64,000 bases of DNA from Corbicula japonica (taxonomy: Eukaryota > Mollusca > Bivalvia > Venerida > Cyrenidae). The translations under genes were made by a program, and so were the position numbers. The stretch lies in the NCBI GenBank assembly GCA_038501625.1, contig JAZAYU010000003.1, forward strand, positions 5,904,796 through 5,968,795, read 5' to 3'. The notes beneath the pieces are model-generated. The model was given only the letters and a program-made list of their open reading frames with translations. It made no database searches and was not told the DNA's origin. How positions within the stretch are numbered: the first letter of the stretch is position 1; every line of letters begins with the position of its first letter. Positions 12,581 to 24,742 of the stretch are shown piece by piece.

Positions 12581-13074
12581 GTACTCCTTATAAACAGAGT
12601 GAACACAGCTGTCTCAATTCTTCATTACAACTAATTATGAGTGTCCATGACATTCTCAAAATTTAATGACAAAATTTAAAAAATTAGAATTGTTGTTGAA
12701 AACGTTTTTTTTTTTTTCTCTAAAGAGTAAAGTTATCTTTTCGTAAATAACTAAATAATAACTAAGTATACGAGTCATTCAAACATTACTTGCCTATATA
12801 TTTAGTAGTATCAACAAATCCATAACGTGTGACTTCAGTTATAAATTTTGGAAAAATGCAGGGTTTATAAAGCAAAGTTTGACGCTTAACATCACGTGAT
12901 ATCATAGTGCATTTTTCGAAAATGTTGTGTGGCAAACTACGGAAGCTTATACGTACCTTTTTGACTTTGAACTAATCGCAGTCTTAATCATAAACCTCTG
13001 CGGAAAACTCATAATAAACAAGAATACATATAATGGTGAAAATACATAATGTATTTGTTATGTTTATTACACCA

Positions 13075-13215
13075 AAAACCAAATTTTGCCACTGTGGGTT
13101 TAAGCTAGGTTTAACCTCACACATAAGAACTAAAAAGTACACATTGTGTTGGTGAATTAGCTCCAACCCATCAACTCGACAATGTTTCTCGCAAAAGCAC
13201 ACAAACGTAAAAAAC
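13075..13215. repeat. Dispersed repeat C, copy interrupted by a foldback element
   Basis: Shares the 'ttggtgaattagctccaac' and 'tcgacaatgtt' blocks with 7561-7900. The family's downstream sequence ('gatcagagcac') is seen at 13258 and its continuation ('tcaacaagagcacgatg') only after 13426, so the foldback element at 13271-13425 inserted into an existing C copy. Confidence 0.6.
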
Positions 13216-13270
13216 ATTGTCAAGCAAAAAAAAATGAATACTGCATGACCTTACTGAGATCAGAGCACCT

Positions 13271-13425
13271 GTGCCTAAGGTTATAAAACTGAGAATGGAA
13301 ACCAGTCTCAAATCTCAATGATTTGATTGGCTAAAATGGCGACTGGTCGCCATTTCAGCCAATCAGATGCTTGAAATTTGAGACTGGTTTCTAAACTCAG
13401 TGTTTTAATCTTCAGCACCGCAGTC
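13271..13425. mobile_element. Foldback MITE B, intact palindrome
   Basis: About 155 bp forming an almost complete inverted repeat. The left arm runs from GGTTATAAAACTGAG through TCTCAAATCTCAA, and the arms meet at the centre GGCGACTGGTCGCC. The hairpin stem includes 'gattggct' and 'agccaatc'. No coding capacity. Confidence 0.85.
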
Positions 13426-13429
13426 AAAT

Positions 13430-15465
13430 CAACAAGAGCACGATGTCATCCTACTGAAATAATCCACCTTTCGGATACGTGACACACGAGACAGGTTTTT
13501 TCATGAACATCTTTATCGCGACTAACTAACAAGCTCTTAGTGGAACCCAAACCCTCGACCTGCCACTCCAAATGCGGACAGTTTAGCTATTAAGCCAAAG
13601 TTTTCGGTATACATCAAATATACTCACACAAAGTTCTTATTGGTCACTTTTTGTCCGTTATTGTTCTTGAGAATGACATTGACTTAACTCTTTATTTGTG
13701 ATCATTTGCCTACAACAGTCTTCAATTAAAGTATTAATCTTGTAATTATTGAATTTGAAACAGTTTGGCGAGACTTATCCTAAATTTTGCTAAAAATGCA
13801 AATCATGAAATGTAAGGTCCATCAACCAGAATATTGCTCTAAATTTCTTATTTTCTTTTACTAGAATCCCTCGTTAGTAGGAAAAACATAAAACATTATT
13901 TATCAGCAGCATTTTTTTTAAAGTACTAAATTTTAGAATTATCTACCTTTTCAAATCAAGATTGTTCTAATTTTGACCCTGCATTGTAAGAAAATGGTAT
14001 TGGATTCATCTAAGAAAACAATCAATGACGATTAAAAAGACATTTAATAATTGATTTCAAGACAAAACCGTTTTTTGTTCACGATCTCTCTTGACATATA
14101 GATGAAAAGAAACTATCATACATTTTAAACGTATACAATTGAAGACTAATTAGAACTTGGGGTGAGTGTTATATGTCACAAACGTAAGTACAAAATGATG
14201 TTTTATGAATCAAGGTCCCAGGTGAGAACCGCAATTCTCTAGCTATACAGAAGGTAGTAGTTTCTGTACAGTCACGATTCTTAAACTTGCAATACTTTTT
14301 ATCAAATAAGGAATATCTAAGTATCTTCATTATCTGTCATTCATTTAGCTTGGTCGTTATGTTTATGTGTATAAGTTTGTTATTTAAGTTTGCTAACCAG
14401 CAATAGTGCCTACATCACTTAGGAGTTATGGCCCTTTATTTTGGCAAAATTTGACAATATTAGAGTGTCTGTTCTGTGGCAGGGTTATTTTGTGACAATT
14501 TGGCTCTCTTGTTAACACTTCTCTGTTTTAGTTTGTTTGGCTGCTGTGTGAATTTAATGAGAACTTTAAGTAAATACTCTTTTAACCATTGACCATCTAT
14601 ACGAGTTTGGAAGTAAGACATAAAAAATGAAGGTTATGTAAATGACCAATTAATCAAATAGCCTAACATCATGTTCTACTTGGATTTATAAAATGTATGG
14701 GTTTTTTATTTAGCCCTTTATTCAAGAAAGAAGGTTTTTGCAACTCCCTCGTGGACACAGAGTACTGGATACTACCCAATACCACAACACACTTTATTAT
14801 AAAATTATAACAGAAAATGCTATAGATTACTGACAATAACACATTTTTTACAAAGCACAGAATAATTTCAATGCAGTTTTAAAGTTTGAACTTTATTAAA
14901 TGTACGTATGTAAATTGATATATGACAGTATGTAAATTGATATATGACAGTATATATTATTTTGATAGACATGAACTATTACAATAAAACCAGACTTCAA
15001 AACAAATTTTACAACTTTGATTTTACACAGAGGTTAACCAGTGACATGTTATATACAAATTTATTTCGACATCTTTAGAAATATATAAACAAACACACAT
15101 GTATTAATAATATTCCATTGTTTAAACAGCAGAAAATCTTGTGAATGCCAGCCTTTGGTAGTAGTCAGAGCATGTTCAGGTAAATTTTTATTAAAAAAGT
15201 GCATTTCGGTATTATTTTAAACAGGGCATTTGAATTCATAAACTGAATAAAAAAAATAAACAACACATTGTTCTATTCTTTAATGTAACAATAACTTATG
15301 TACTTAGTTGGGTTTTTTTAATGAATAATTTATTTCAGCATCATCCTTTGAAAATGACAACAAAACAGAAAGTTGTCTAATAATTCTGTGTTTTGCTGTC
15401 CTGTTGGAATAAACTAATCAGTAATTTTTTATTATGTCCTTGTTAATAGTTAAAGTTTCTGCAGC
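13430..15465. other. Intergenic, 3' side of PPIL6
   Basis: No exon found. AT-rich throughout. A short direct duplication ('gtatgtaaattgatatatgacagt', two copies) lies at about 14905-14953. AATAAA-type signals for the minus-strand PPIL6 transcript are present as TTTATT at 15329-15334 and 15428-15433; which is used cannot be told. Confidence 0.5.
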
Positions 15466-18400
15466 TTAGAATTCATAAGTGCACACTCCACAGTCTGTGA
15501 TTCTGATCTCGGCATTTGGTCTCTCATTCATGGTTTCTACAGTCTCCATTTTCTGCAGTGTCTCTGTACCCTCTATCACTTGTCTGGAAAACAACAACAA
15601 CAAGTATACAACATGGATCATGTACAAACTTCTGTTTTAATTCAGATTCAGATTCTGTATTGGCTTACTAAGCAAGTATGAAAATGCTCAATATATACTC
15701 AACAAAAATAGAAACCTGACACTTTATATTTGGTGTATTTTCCTGGAATCAGATTTAAAGCTAATTGAATTGTGGTATGTAATAAAAATTGTGCATGTTT
15801 TTAACTTAATTATGCATTTTGATATTTTTGGTGCATGAAACAAGTGATTCAGTGGTTATTTTCTTTTGGATGGTGCAAAAATATATAGATTTTGAATATG
15901 CACCTCATACTTATTCAAAGTTACAGTGTCAGGTTTCTTTTTTTGTTGAGTATACATGGTTCCATTCTAAAGCTTAGTTCTTTAAGGGAATCTTATTTGA
16001 GAGCATGAGTTCCTCTGTGAGATTTGGCTGAACATGTGTGATCAAAACAAATTAAGCATTCTAAAGAATAATGCATAGACTGTTAATTACAGCTGATTCA
16101 AAGAAATCAAAACTGGATGATTCAAAATTGAAACATACTTTACTACTTGACAAGTCTATTAATTTTAAACACATTTTAAAAAGTTTTAGAGCACTGCTAG
16201 TCTAAAAGATTAAGAGCATTGCTGGGAATCGGCTTGTGCCTTTTACTTGAATAAACTATCCAACATTACATGGATCAAGAATTATTTTGAAAAATTAAAC
16301 ATAAAATGTGAGCAATTACAAGTTCAAACCTTCCCAGAAGATATATTGAGAAAAGGATGCTGCATGTCAAGTTTTGTAACAGTTTAGTGAAATGAATGAA
16401 AGAACCTACAGCTTTTTTATTCTTAAATAAATATGGTTACATATGGGTTACATATGGGTTGAAGATTATAGAACTGAAAATGGAGACAAGATTCAAATCT
16501 CAAGCATTTGATCGGCTAAAATGCAAAAAGGTCTATTTCAACTGATCAGATGCTTGAGATTACAGACTTGTCTCCATTCCTAGTATTCTGCTCTTGGAAA
16601 TGTTGAATATTCCGAAAGCAAGTATTGCTTTGTTGTTTTATTATCACATGTAACAACAGCATGGTCCTATCAAGATAAGTAGTCTGGAAATATAACAACT
16701 GATTTTTACAAACGAGATTTATACAAAGATACCAGAAACTAGAGGACATCAGAAACAGGTAAAGTACCAACATAATAATAAAAAGTAAAAAATAAGAAAA
16801 TGTTGTAATAGTAGTTTGGGTATTTTAAGGCATCTTTAAGGAAAAATCTATCTAATAATTGGATCTGAAGGAAAATTACACACCCAAATGCAACGTATTT
16901 TGTGTTCATCCAGGCAGCTGGCTGTAGTGTGATGTAGAACTGTGAACCATTTGTGTGCCTGCCCTTGTTAGCCATGCCCAGCACACCACGCCGGGAGTGA
17001 GGCACCGCAAAATTCTCATCTGAAATGTTCAACAAGCAGTAAAATTAACAATACTCATACAATTTAATAAACTTATTTGACAATACTGATTTATTTTTAA
17101 ATTTCCTTTTCTAGTTCATTTCAAGAAAGAATAATATCTAGTTAAAATATTCTGAACTGTATTATTTCAATTATTATTTGTAAAATGACTTTTGATAACA
17201 AATAACCCTTTCAGTAATATTTGAAAATAAAATTACTGTCTTGAGACCAAGTCAGAGTCAAGTCAAATATTTATTGGCATTAAACATTATAATGTTCATA
17301 GCCATACAAAATATACAAGCTGGTGATATAAATTGAAATTGCAAAGAAAACAAATGACATTGCACATATTACAGCAAGAAAAACTTACCTTCAAATACAG
17401 GACCAAAAATAGACTCTCCACCGTTTCCCCTCCCATGATAAAAGTCTGAAGATAAAAGAGTCACATATAAAACAGACGTTAAAAATCTTGAGCTAATGTT
17501 AATTTTAACATAAGGCTTTATATTCCATCATAAAAGAAAGCTTTTGTATAGAATGAAAGCAAAAAATCAGTAAAAGACAAATTTTCCTGCATATATAAAC
17601 AATATTTATCCCTGCTAACCCTTCCCCTCTCTTTGGCAACCAGTGCAGGGCTGAAGGTTATAAAGCTGAGATTGAAAACCAGTCTCAAATCTCAAGCATC
17701 TGATTGGCTGAAATGGTGACTGGTCACCATTTCAGCTAATCAGATGCTTGAGATTTGAGACTGGTTTCCATGCTCAGTTTTATAACCTTGGGCACAGATC
17801 TAGTTCAGCCTGCACAGTTAGCAAACTCATATATTAAGTCATTTGATTATTGTCATGGACAAGGGCAGAAACCTCAATGATACAGTAACACCTCCCATGG
17901 ATTGCTGATATGCCCCACAAGATATATATATTTCATTTTCAATACCAGATCTGAATTCAGCAATATTGTACACATTGACAACCCATTATTAATACCAAAC
18001 ATTGTTTTCTGCCAAACTTGCATCGATACAAAGTTAAAATCATTCTGCATTTCTATGTATTGTTTAAACTTATTTGCAACATTCCTACTGCCAGATTTGT
18101 CAAAGGGTTTACAAGGGTTTACGAGAAAAATGTTTTGATGGAACTGAAGCTGGGCATTTTATTTCAAATGGAAAAAATATCTCTATACAATCCAATTGGG
18201 TTTTTTTGTAAATGTTAGTTTTTTTTAAATGTATTGATAAAACATTATTGTCTTTATGTCTGACCTGAAATTTATTTCAATTTAATGAGATGCCATACCT
18301 CCACCCTGTATCCAGCCATTGCGTACAATTCTGTGGAACAGTGAGTTCTTATAATGTAAGTTATAATCTGTTTCCGGAGATTTCCCCTTCTCTCCTGTGA

Positions 18401-21400
18401 TCAGAGCCTTGAAATTCTCGCATGTCTTTGGAACAATATCTGTGAACAACTGTAACAGTAAGATTAACATCTTATTAAGTGAAATATCTGTTTACAGACA
18501 GGCAAAAATTAACCCTTTCCTCCATATGTGTAGGCAGTGTAGATCCAGATCTGCTGACTCATCTGTGGCACCTGATCAAGATCTACACCGTTTTCATTTT
18601 GGTTCATTAGGTTTATTGTAACAAATAAACAAACAGTGCAGATCTTTTTGAGATGGAACAGATGTTGCAGCTGATCTGGATCTACACTGTTTGCACATGC
18701 AATAAAATGCGAAAAATGGAGTAAAGGGTTATTATACATTAACATAACTTAAAGTGTTATTTAAACAAAACTATATTTGGATAGTGTTTGTTTATACAGT
18801 TCACAGTTTGATACAGAAGACCCTACAAAAAACAATTTAAGATTAAATGCTGGCAATGAACAATAAGGAAGAGAACAAAAATCTTCATAAACTTTTATCA
18901 TGCTATTATGCTTGCACACTATTGTGGTATCATTGAATTTCTGCAGCATGAATTTTCACACAAAAACTGCATATGACATTGTCCCCAGGGCATAAATTTG
19001 TGCAGTTATATTATTTGTATAAGATAATCAATTACATGGCTTCAATTCACAGGGCTTTTATTTCATACACTTTCCCTAGCATGACTTACGTGAAAATAAA
19101 ACCTGCATGGGCTATCATAATACCAAAGTAAACATTTTTGAAACTGATATCCTAGGAAGAGTCCTCAATGCATCAGTGTTGACAATAACTGGACAATAGT
19201 TTATTATCATTATATTTTCCTGATTTATAAAAAGAAAATTACAGTAAATATGTTTACCTCTAGAACAAGTCTCCCTGCTGGTTTGTCTCCTATTGCTATA
19301 TCTAGATACACAAACTCATGCTGTAATAAGATCAACATGGCATTATACTACTGATTGTCTATGAACATCAATATTTGCTGTTGAATTTCAGTTAAGCCCG
19401 GTTATTACTGGCATCATTGTTTTAGACAAAACTGTCATAACCCTGCACTCCATTTACTGGTATATGGGTTTTATTGTGTGCAAAACAATGGACATTCAGA
19501 TCAGCTGGCATAACCATGCCATCAGATCGGGATCTACACTAGTCCTTTCTTGGTCAGAAATAAGCTAAAGAATCTAAAAGTGAACAGTGTAGATCAGATG
19601 GCAGGCACTGATGTGCCTGTTGATCTGGATCTACTCTGTGTGCCCATGAAATAAACCTGTATCTATGGAGTAATGGGTTAAAATCGTGTTTAAATTGTCA
19701 GTTTAATTTTATTCTGTTATTTATTAAATTACTACATTGTAAATCTTAAGCATGAATAAGATATTTACAAAGACTTTACAAAGTTTAATCTCTAAAGGAT
19801 ATGATTTTGTATTTTGTTGTATTACCTAATGTTACACTCACATTTTTGTCATTTAGGCATGTTTTATAGGCTTCTTCTGTGAGAGTGTGTAGCAGAGGAA
19901 CTGGTCTAAACTCTTCATAATTGTAATTCTCTGCTGCCCACTGCAAGAAATCATCTGGACCACCGATCAGTTTACCATTTTGGAATGTTATAGCTTTCTC
20001 TGCAAAGGTCCAAGTCTCTCCTCTCAATTCCTGCAAAATTAAATACGGTAGAAGATTCTAAGTTCACAGACTACTAAATTAAAAAACCTGCAACCTTAAT
20101 TTTGAGTAATACAGCCTTGGGGATACAATCATAAACTTTGTCTCGAAGTGTACAGTGTCTCAAAGAACAACAAGAAGAATAATTATAAGTATGGCATTAC
20201 ATGTACATGTATATGTACTGTTAATTACTGTTACTATGATAATTTCCATCTAATGTGAATCATAGTATCTTCAGCTGCATATGATTAGAATGACAAATTT
20301 AGTTTAACTTTCAAATCTTAACAATAAACCATACATTTATAACATGTGACTTCTTTGATAATTGTGTTGTAATAGTTAATATTCATTTATGTTATTTGTG
20401 AAAAAATTGGAATTTGTCTTCCATTTTTTATTTATAATAATGTTATTTAATCAAATATGAAAATGTTACAGTCCTTTAGGGTCTAATAAATAACATAAGG
20501 ATATCTTCACCTACCTTCCTTTTTGCATCAATATAAAGATCCCATTCAAACTCAACAAGCCCTTCAACTACTGTGTTCTTAAATATATCTGGATTCTTGT
20601 TTGTCAAATCCTGGAAAAAAAAGGACATACTGGTAAAGGTTATGGTATGTATAATATTAAATAGCCTTACTTTTTCAAGCAATGAACTTTATAAAGACAC
20701 CTGTCAATTATAACTGCAAGCAATATCCAAAAGAATAAGAAAATAAATGGAGCAGTTATAACGCTTCTCTAGCAATGAAGCATGAAATATAAAGGTGAAA
20801 AACAAAATTTAAGTCAATCACTTGTAATCATGAAGTTCATTCAATAACCTGGTAAATAAAAAAAACACAAATAGGACCCTCTGTATATTTATAACCACAG
20901 CATCAGATGCAAGATTTCCAGAAAAGAGGGTTTGTTTGGGGCAGTTTTAGGATAATTGCATGATAAATTCCAACTTTCTGTCCAAAAACCCCATGGAAAT
21001 AGCAAATAATACAATATTGACTGTTTAATAATCAAACAATAGTATTAGCACTGTTAAATTACCAACAACTAAATGAACAAATTGATGATAACAATAACAA
21101 TATTTGCAAGTATTTTACAGCACAACCAGACATAAAGGACCATCCAGGAAAAGATTATATTTTCATTATCAAAACTCACAAAGTTTGTATGTTCTTTGGA
21201 TACGACAAAGAAATAGCAATGAAATTGACTTCTCATGCACTGACCGACAGACCCGGGGTCAATTACTTGGAAATGTAATTAATAAATTACAATTAAATGA
21301 TAAATTCTACAATTATAATTACAATTATATTACACCATTTTCCCAAAAGCAATTATTTAAATTACAATAACTTGACAAAAGCAATTAATAACATTTCAAT

Positions 21401-22816
21401 TACATACTTGTACATGTAAATTCGGAACACATAAAACAAGTTTTCTTGGTACTTAACAGTTTTACTGCTAACAGCTATAATCAGTAATCATGTTGGTTCG
21501 GAACAGTAACCAAGTTTTGTTAAACTGATACTAATCTATTAAGTTCATTCAATGAAGACTTGTCGAATTGTATATCCAGCGTTTTTGTTAACCCAACTAC
21601 CAGCCATGTTATCGATGATGTCACCAACAAGTTTTTTGGGGTCATCACAAAACAATAATACAAGTAGACAAGTTCATCAGCCTGACAGCAATTTAACATT
21701 GGTTTATTACTTTCAGAAGCCCCCTCACATGTGATGATCGCTTACATCCTGCATAAAAGTAAATAAAGCATTCCAAGAGCCCATTTCAAAGAGATTTCAA
21801 ATGCAGTTACTTAATTATAGAGTAAAACATTGTTATTAGGGTTTTGAAAATAATTGTACACTTGTTTTGATTATTTGAACATCTTTTCACTAGTTTCAAT
21901 TGCATATTTTGTCATCTGTCAAACTGTCAAAGGCTAGTATGCAGTTTACCAGTACAGATGTTAACATAGAGCTAACGTAATAATTATACATTAATAATTT
22001 AATGCAAGCGCGGGCAGCCCCCATTAACTACTATATTCTGAACTAACTATTCCATGAATAAATGAATTAAAATGCCAGCGGGGTTATGGGGTGACAACAA
22101 CAAATTTTATGACGTACCAGTAAACTGCAGATGTCCCCTAAATTTATGTCAAAAGTATCAAAACATCCGGTACATCCACACGCTTCGATGTTAATGGTGT
22201 TTATGTAAAATACCAAGAAAACTCATTAGTTGACGATAACATGAAGCGATGTTGATGGTTTGTAAGTCTGAAGTCATTAAAATGGTCCTTATATTTAGGT
22301 TCAGAATCAGAAAAGGTGTTAAACCTTCTCCTTCCGCATGGCACTTTTACTTAATACAATCTTGCAGACGTTCACCTAACACTCTAAAATAATCCCACAT
22401 CCAATTACATAAATAGGGTAGAATCTAGTTTAGCGGACCCCAGATATTCAAAACACAAAAGCCCAGCGGCGTTTGAGCGAGAAAAACGGGGGAGCGGGGG
22501 CGGTAGCCCCATTTTAACTCACTATAATTGAAATTTGTTTGACTCACGACTAGGATACCAATGAATTTTCTCACAAGCAATGCTCTTTAGTATTAGGGTC
22601 CGCTAAACTAGATGTGTTCCCATAAATATTGCCCCTACTGTACAGACGATGTTTTCCTTACTGGTCAATGCGAACATGAACGAGGAAATTAAAAAAAACA
22701 TCGGAAAAGATAACTATTGAATATGATAGAAGCAATACCTCTGCACAAAACCTTGCTCGTTGAAAATTAACATCATTTACAAGACCATAAACCTCTAATC
22801 GTATAGTGGATGCCAT
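15466..22816 (-). CDS. PPIL6: Peptidyl-prolyl cis-trans isomerase-like 6, 8 exons
   Basis: Exons, read on minus: 22816-22739, 20610-20515, 20030-19842, 19320-19258, 18449-18299, 17445-17389, 17019-16884, 15583-15466. All boundaries are GT-AG, phases agree, and the product is 295 residues (human PPIL6 is about 311). The N-terminal half, including [14 protein letters not shown] and [12 protein letters not shown], matches the PPIL6-specific extension. The cyclophilin domain runs from about residue 125 to the end. The catalytic arginine is kept in LFHRIV, followed by NGWIQGGD instead of the classical GFMCQGGD, as in human PPIL6. [19 protein letters not shown] and a Trp in [12 protein letters not shown] follow. 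That Trp sits at the cyclosporin-contact position, where human PPIL6 has Tyr. There is no signal peptide. Cellular role is poorly known for the family. Introns carry several MITEs. Confidence 0.95.
15698..15950. mobile_element. Tc1/mariner-type MITE in 3' intron of PPIL6
   Basis: The 253-bp element has inverted ends beginning CTCAACAAAAATAGAAACC and is flanked by TA on both sides. The right end has a longer T run than the left. There is no coding sequence. The TA duplication and terminus fit a non-autonomous mariner-like element. It lies between the last two PPIL6 exons. Confidence 0.85.
16460..16600. mobile_element. Foldback MITE B, degenerate
   Basis: Left arm 'attcaaatctcaagcatttgat' pairs imperfectly with right arm 'atcagatgcttgagatt'. 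The central GGTCGCC motif has decayed. It lies in the PPIL6 intron between exons 7 and 8. Confidence 0.7.
17646..17795. mobile_element. Foldback MITE B, near-perfect palindrome
   Basis: The arms match over almost the full 150 bp, and the centre is GGTGACTGGTCACC. The right end reads 'ttttataaccttgggcac', like the 44088 copy. It lies in the PPIL6 intron between exons 5 and 6. Confidence 0.85.
18509..18731. mobile_element. Double-hairpin foldback MITE A
   Basis: The left end TTAACCCTTTCCTCCATA is mirrored by a right end 'tggagtaaagggtta'. Each half contains GATCCAGATC paired with its own inverse, giving two internal hairpins. It lies in the PPIL6 intron about 60 bp upstream of exon 5 in transcript direction. 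Confidence 0.85.
19436..19681. mobile_element. Double-hairpin foldback MITE A, degenerate
   Basis: The left terminus is diverged ('ataaccctgcactccattta'). The right terminus 'atggagtaatgggttaa' and internal 'gatctggatctac' are recognisable. It sits in the PPIL6 intron between exons 3 and 4. Confidence 0.75.
21250..21410. repeat. AATTACAATTA low-complexity tract
   Basis: Many overlapping copies of 'aattac' and its inverse give strong self-complementarity. No paired termini or target duplication could be fixed. It lies in the first intron of PPIL6. Confidence 0.55.
22423..22613. mobile_element. Small TIR element, ATCTAGTTTAGCGGACCC ends
   Basis: 191 bp with a perfect 18-bp terminal inverted repeat. 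The interior contains a GC-rich block (GGGGGAGCGGGGGCGG) that stands out against the AT-rich surroundings. No target duplication is clear and there is no open frame. It lies about 200 bp into intron 1 of PPIL6, near the promoter. Confidence 0.8.
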
Positions 22817-23880
22817 TTTTGTTTACCTTGGTGACAGTTGATCAATGTCATGAGACGGATGGTACGTTTGATTTCTTATAAATAAAATGTTAATCGAACT
22901 TAAATAGACTACTTAATTGCGAATGTCTCTACTTCAGTAATCATGGGTCGGGAGCAGACGAATCTCCAACGGGGAGAGAAAGCGCTAATAAATCACTTGT
23001 AAGCTTCAGAGATTGTTTATAAGAAGTTTGTGTTTCAAATAGTGCAAAACATATAAACAGAAGGATGGCTTATTTGAAATTGATGCCACTAAATCAATTG
23101 GTTCATTTATGCGGAAGAAAATAGTTTATGATATTTTCGGGAAAAAACATAAATATGGTGGTTTGAAATGGACTTTTATAAAGTAATAGCAGTTACGATC
23201 AAAACTTTGGTGGTAATCGCACTGCTTTAAATTCCCATTTTTTCACTGCCATTTGAAAATTTCAGCGCTGCTATGTTCATTTGTTGTTATAAAACATAAA
23301 TTATCAATAAAATTAAAACTATTCCACAAATAACACTTTTAAATTTGCTATTATTTATGCCGTGTAAATGTTGGTTTTAATGTGATAACCAATGAAAGCG
23401 TCCCTTTTATAAATCGATCATCTACAGTCAAGTAGACTTTTAGCGATGTAACATAAAAACCGTCCATTGATTTATTATGGACCATACACAGCTGATCATG
23501 AAACGGCTTCATTGGAACTCTGTGAGCCTAGACTGAATGCGATCCTCCATCACAACCAGTTACCAGTTACTATAGCAACACTGAATAGTAGTGTGGAGGA
23601 CATTTTATTACATCATCACTTCACTAAACGACAGATTTTGTTATTTGAAATTAAACCCAATCATTGCACAATCATAGCACAACATAAATAAGCTTATAGA
23701 TAAAAATAAGGACTGGTCAATGACTTCGTTTGTATTATAATGTTATTGAGAAAATATCAAACAAAATCCACTAATTGGATCGCATTAATTATGTTTCACT
23801 CAAAGTCATTATTGAGATATTATATCAGAAACAGTTTGTGTAATTAGTGTCACAACAGCTGAAAAAAGTATAAATATACT
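22817..23880. other. Presumed PPIL6 promoter side, then unassigned sequence
   Basis: The PPIL6 start codon is at 22816, so its promoter is expected in the first few hundred bases here. No TATA box or other defined element is evident. An open frame of 74 codons at 23467-23691 on plus resembles nothing I know and is not called. Confidence 0.4.
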
Positions 23881-23910
23881 GTTAAATCTACATTAGATAA
23901 ATTCGCTTTC

Positions 23911-24536
23911 ATGCATCCATCAGTAAAAATTGCGTTATTTGGTGACAGTTATGGGGAAAGATTGGCTCGACATTGTCATTACGACTTAGGTATGAATTAT
24001 ATAATAAATTAATATACAACTGGAACATTATAATATATATTATAAATGTATTTTTTAATTCATTAAATTAATTCATATGCACATTATATTATACATAGAT
24101 GTATTGAATAGGCATATTGTACTTATCTTTAAAGGTTGCATTGTGCGTTTCTACGGCAAAGGTGAAATGACTGCAGAGAACTATAGCTGGCAGAAATTCG
24201 AAGAACTGTTATGATTCCATCTTGATTCTGTCTTCCTCACAATTGGCGGAAACGATATCAAATCAAGGTCCACTCCCAGCGAAATAGGACGCTATATTCG
24301 GGAAATTATCCCATCTATTTACCAAAATGGCGTTAAAAGAGTATATTTCACAGAAATCTGCGACCGAGGGATGTTTAAGTAAGATCCACACTTGACAAGA
24401 AATAAATTCAACGTACAGAGAAGAAAACTTAATGAACTTGTATCTGAAATAAATGTAGGGATCATCGACATCGGGGCTAGTTTTACAGGAGATTACTGTA
24501 TTTCAATGACGACGGCCATAAGAAGTTTTCTTTAGT
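23911..24536 (+). pseudogene. SGNH-hydrolase-like ORF relic, mobile-element associated
   Basis: The frame starts at the ATG at 23911 with KIALFGDSYGERLARHC (block I GDSY). It continues after an AT-rich 145-bp insert (23990-24134) that has GT and AG ends and joins in phase (DLG, then CIVRFYGKGEMTAENYSW). Next come SVFLTIGGNDIKS (block III GGND), EIIPSIYQNGVKRVYFTEI and RNKFNVQRRKLNELVSEI. Stops interrupt the frame at about 24212 (TGA) and 24379 (TAA), so it is decayed. Similar SGNH-like proteins are carried by repeated elements in molluscs, from memory. The end near 24536 is where similarity fades. Confidence 0.65.
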
Positions 24537-24742
24537 ATCAGGAGGGTTATTCTTTCTTTGAAAAAATAATACCTCATGTTTTCCCCGTTACCAGAAACAA
24601 CAACAACAATATTCATTGTGAAATCGACCACCCACAGTTGTGAGTTTCCAACATGGGAATAAAGGCGTAATTTCACATCGGTACTATGACAACTAACATG
24701 AACTTACACAGTTTATCTACATATTCTGAGGGGGGATAATGT

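Larger units (their letters stand above)
11067..13070. other. Intergenic with microsatellites
   Basis: No exon was recognised. The main content is the ATC/ATT microsatellite at 11790-11950 and a copy of repeat D at 12396-12580. The rest is AT-rich unique sequence. The presumed 5' untranslated exon or promoter of the LRAT-type gene should lie here but could not be pinpointed. Confidence 0.5.

Noticed and set aside
16739..17035. 98-codon minus-strand frame considered as a separate gene
   Set aside because: It is PPIL6 exon 7 read through its donor into the intron; the spliced form is included in the PPIL6 entry.
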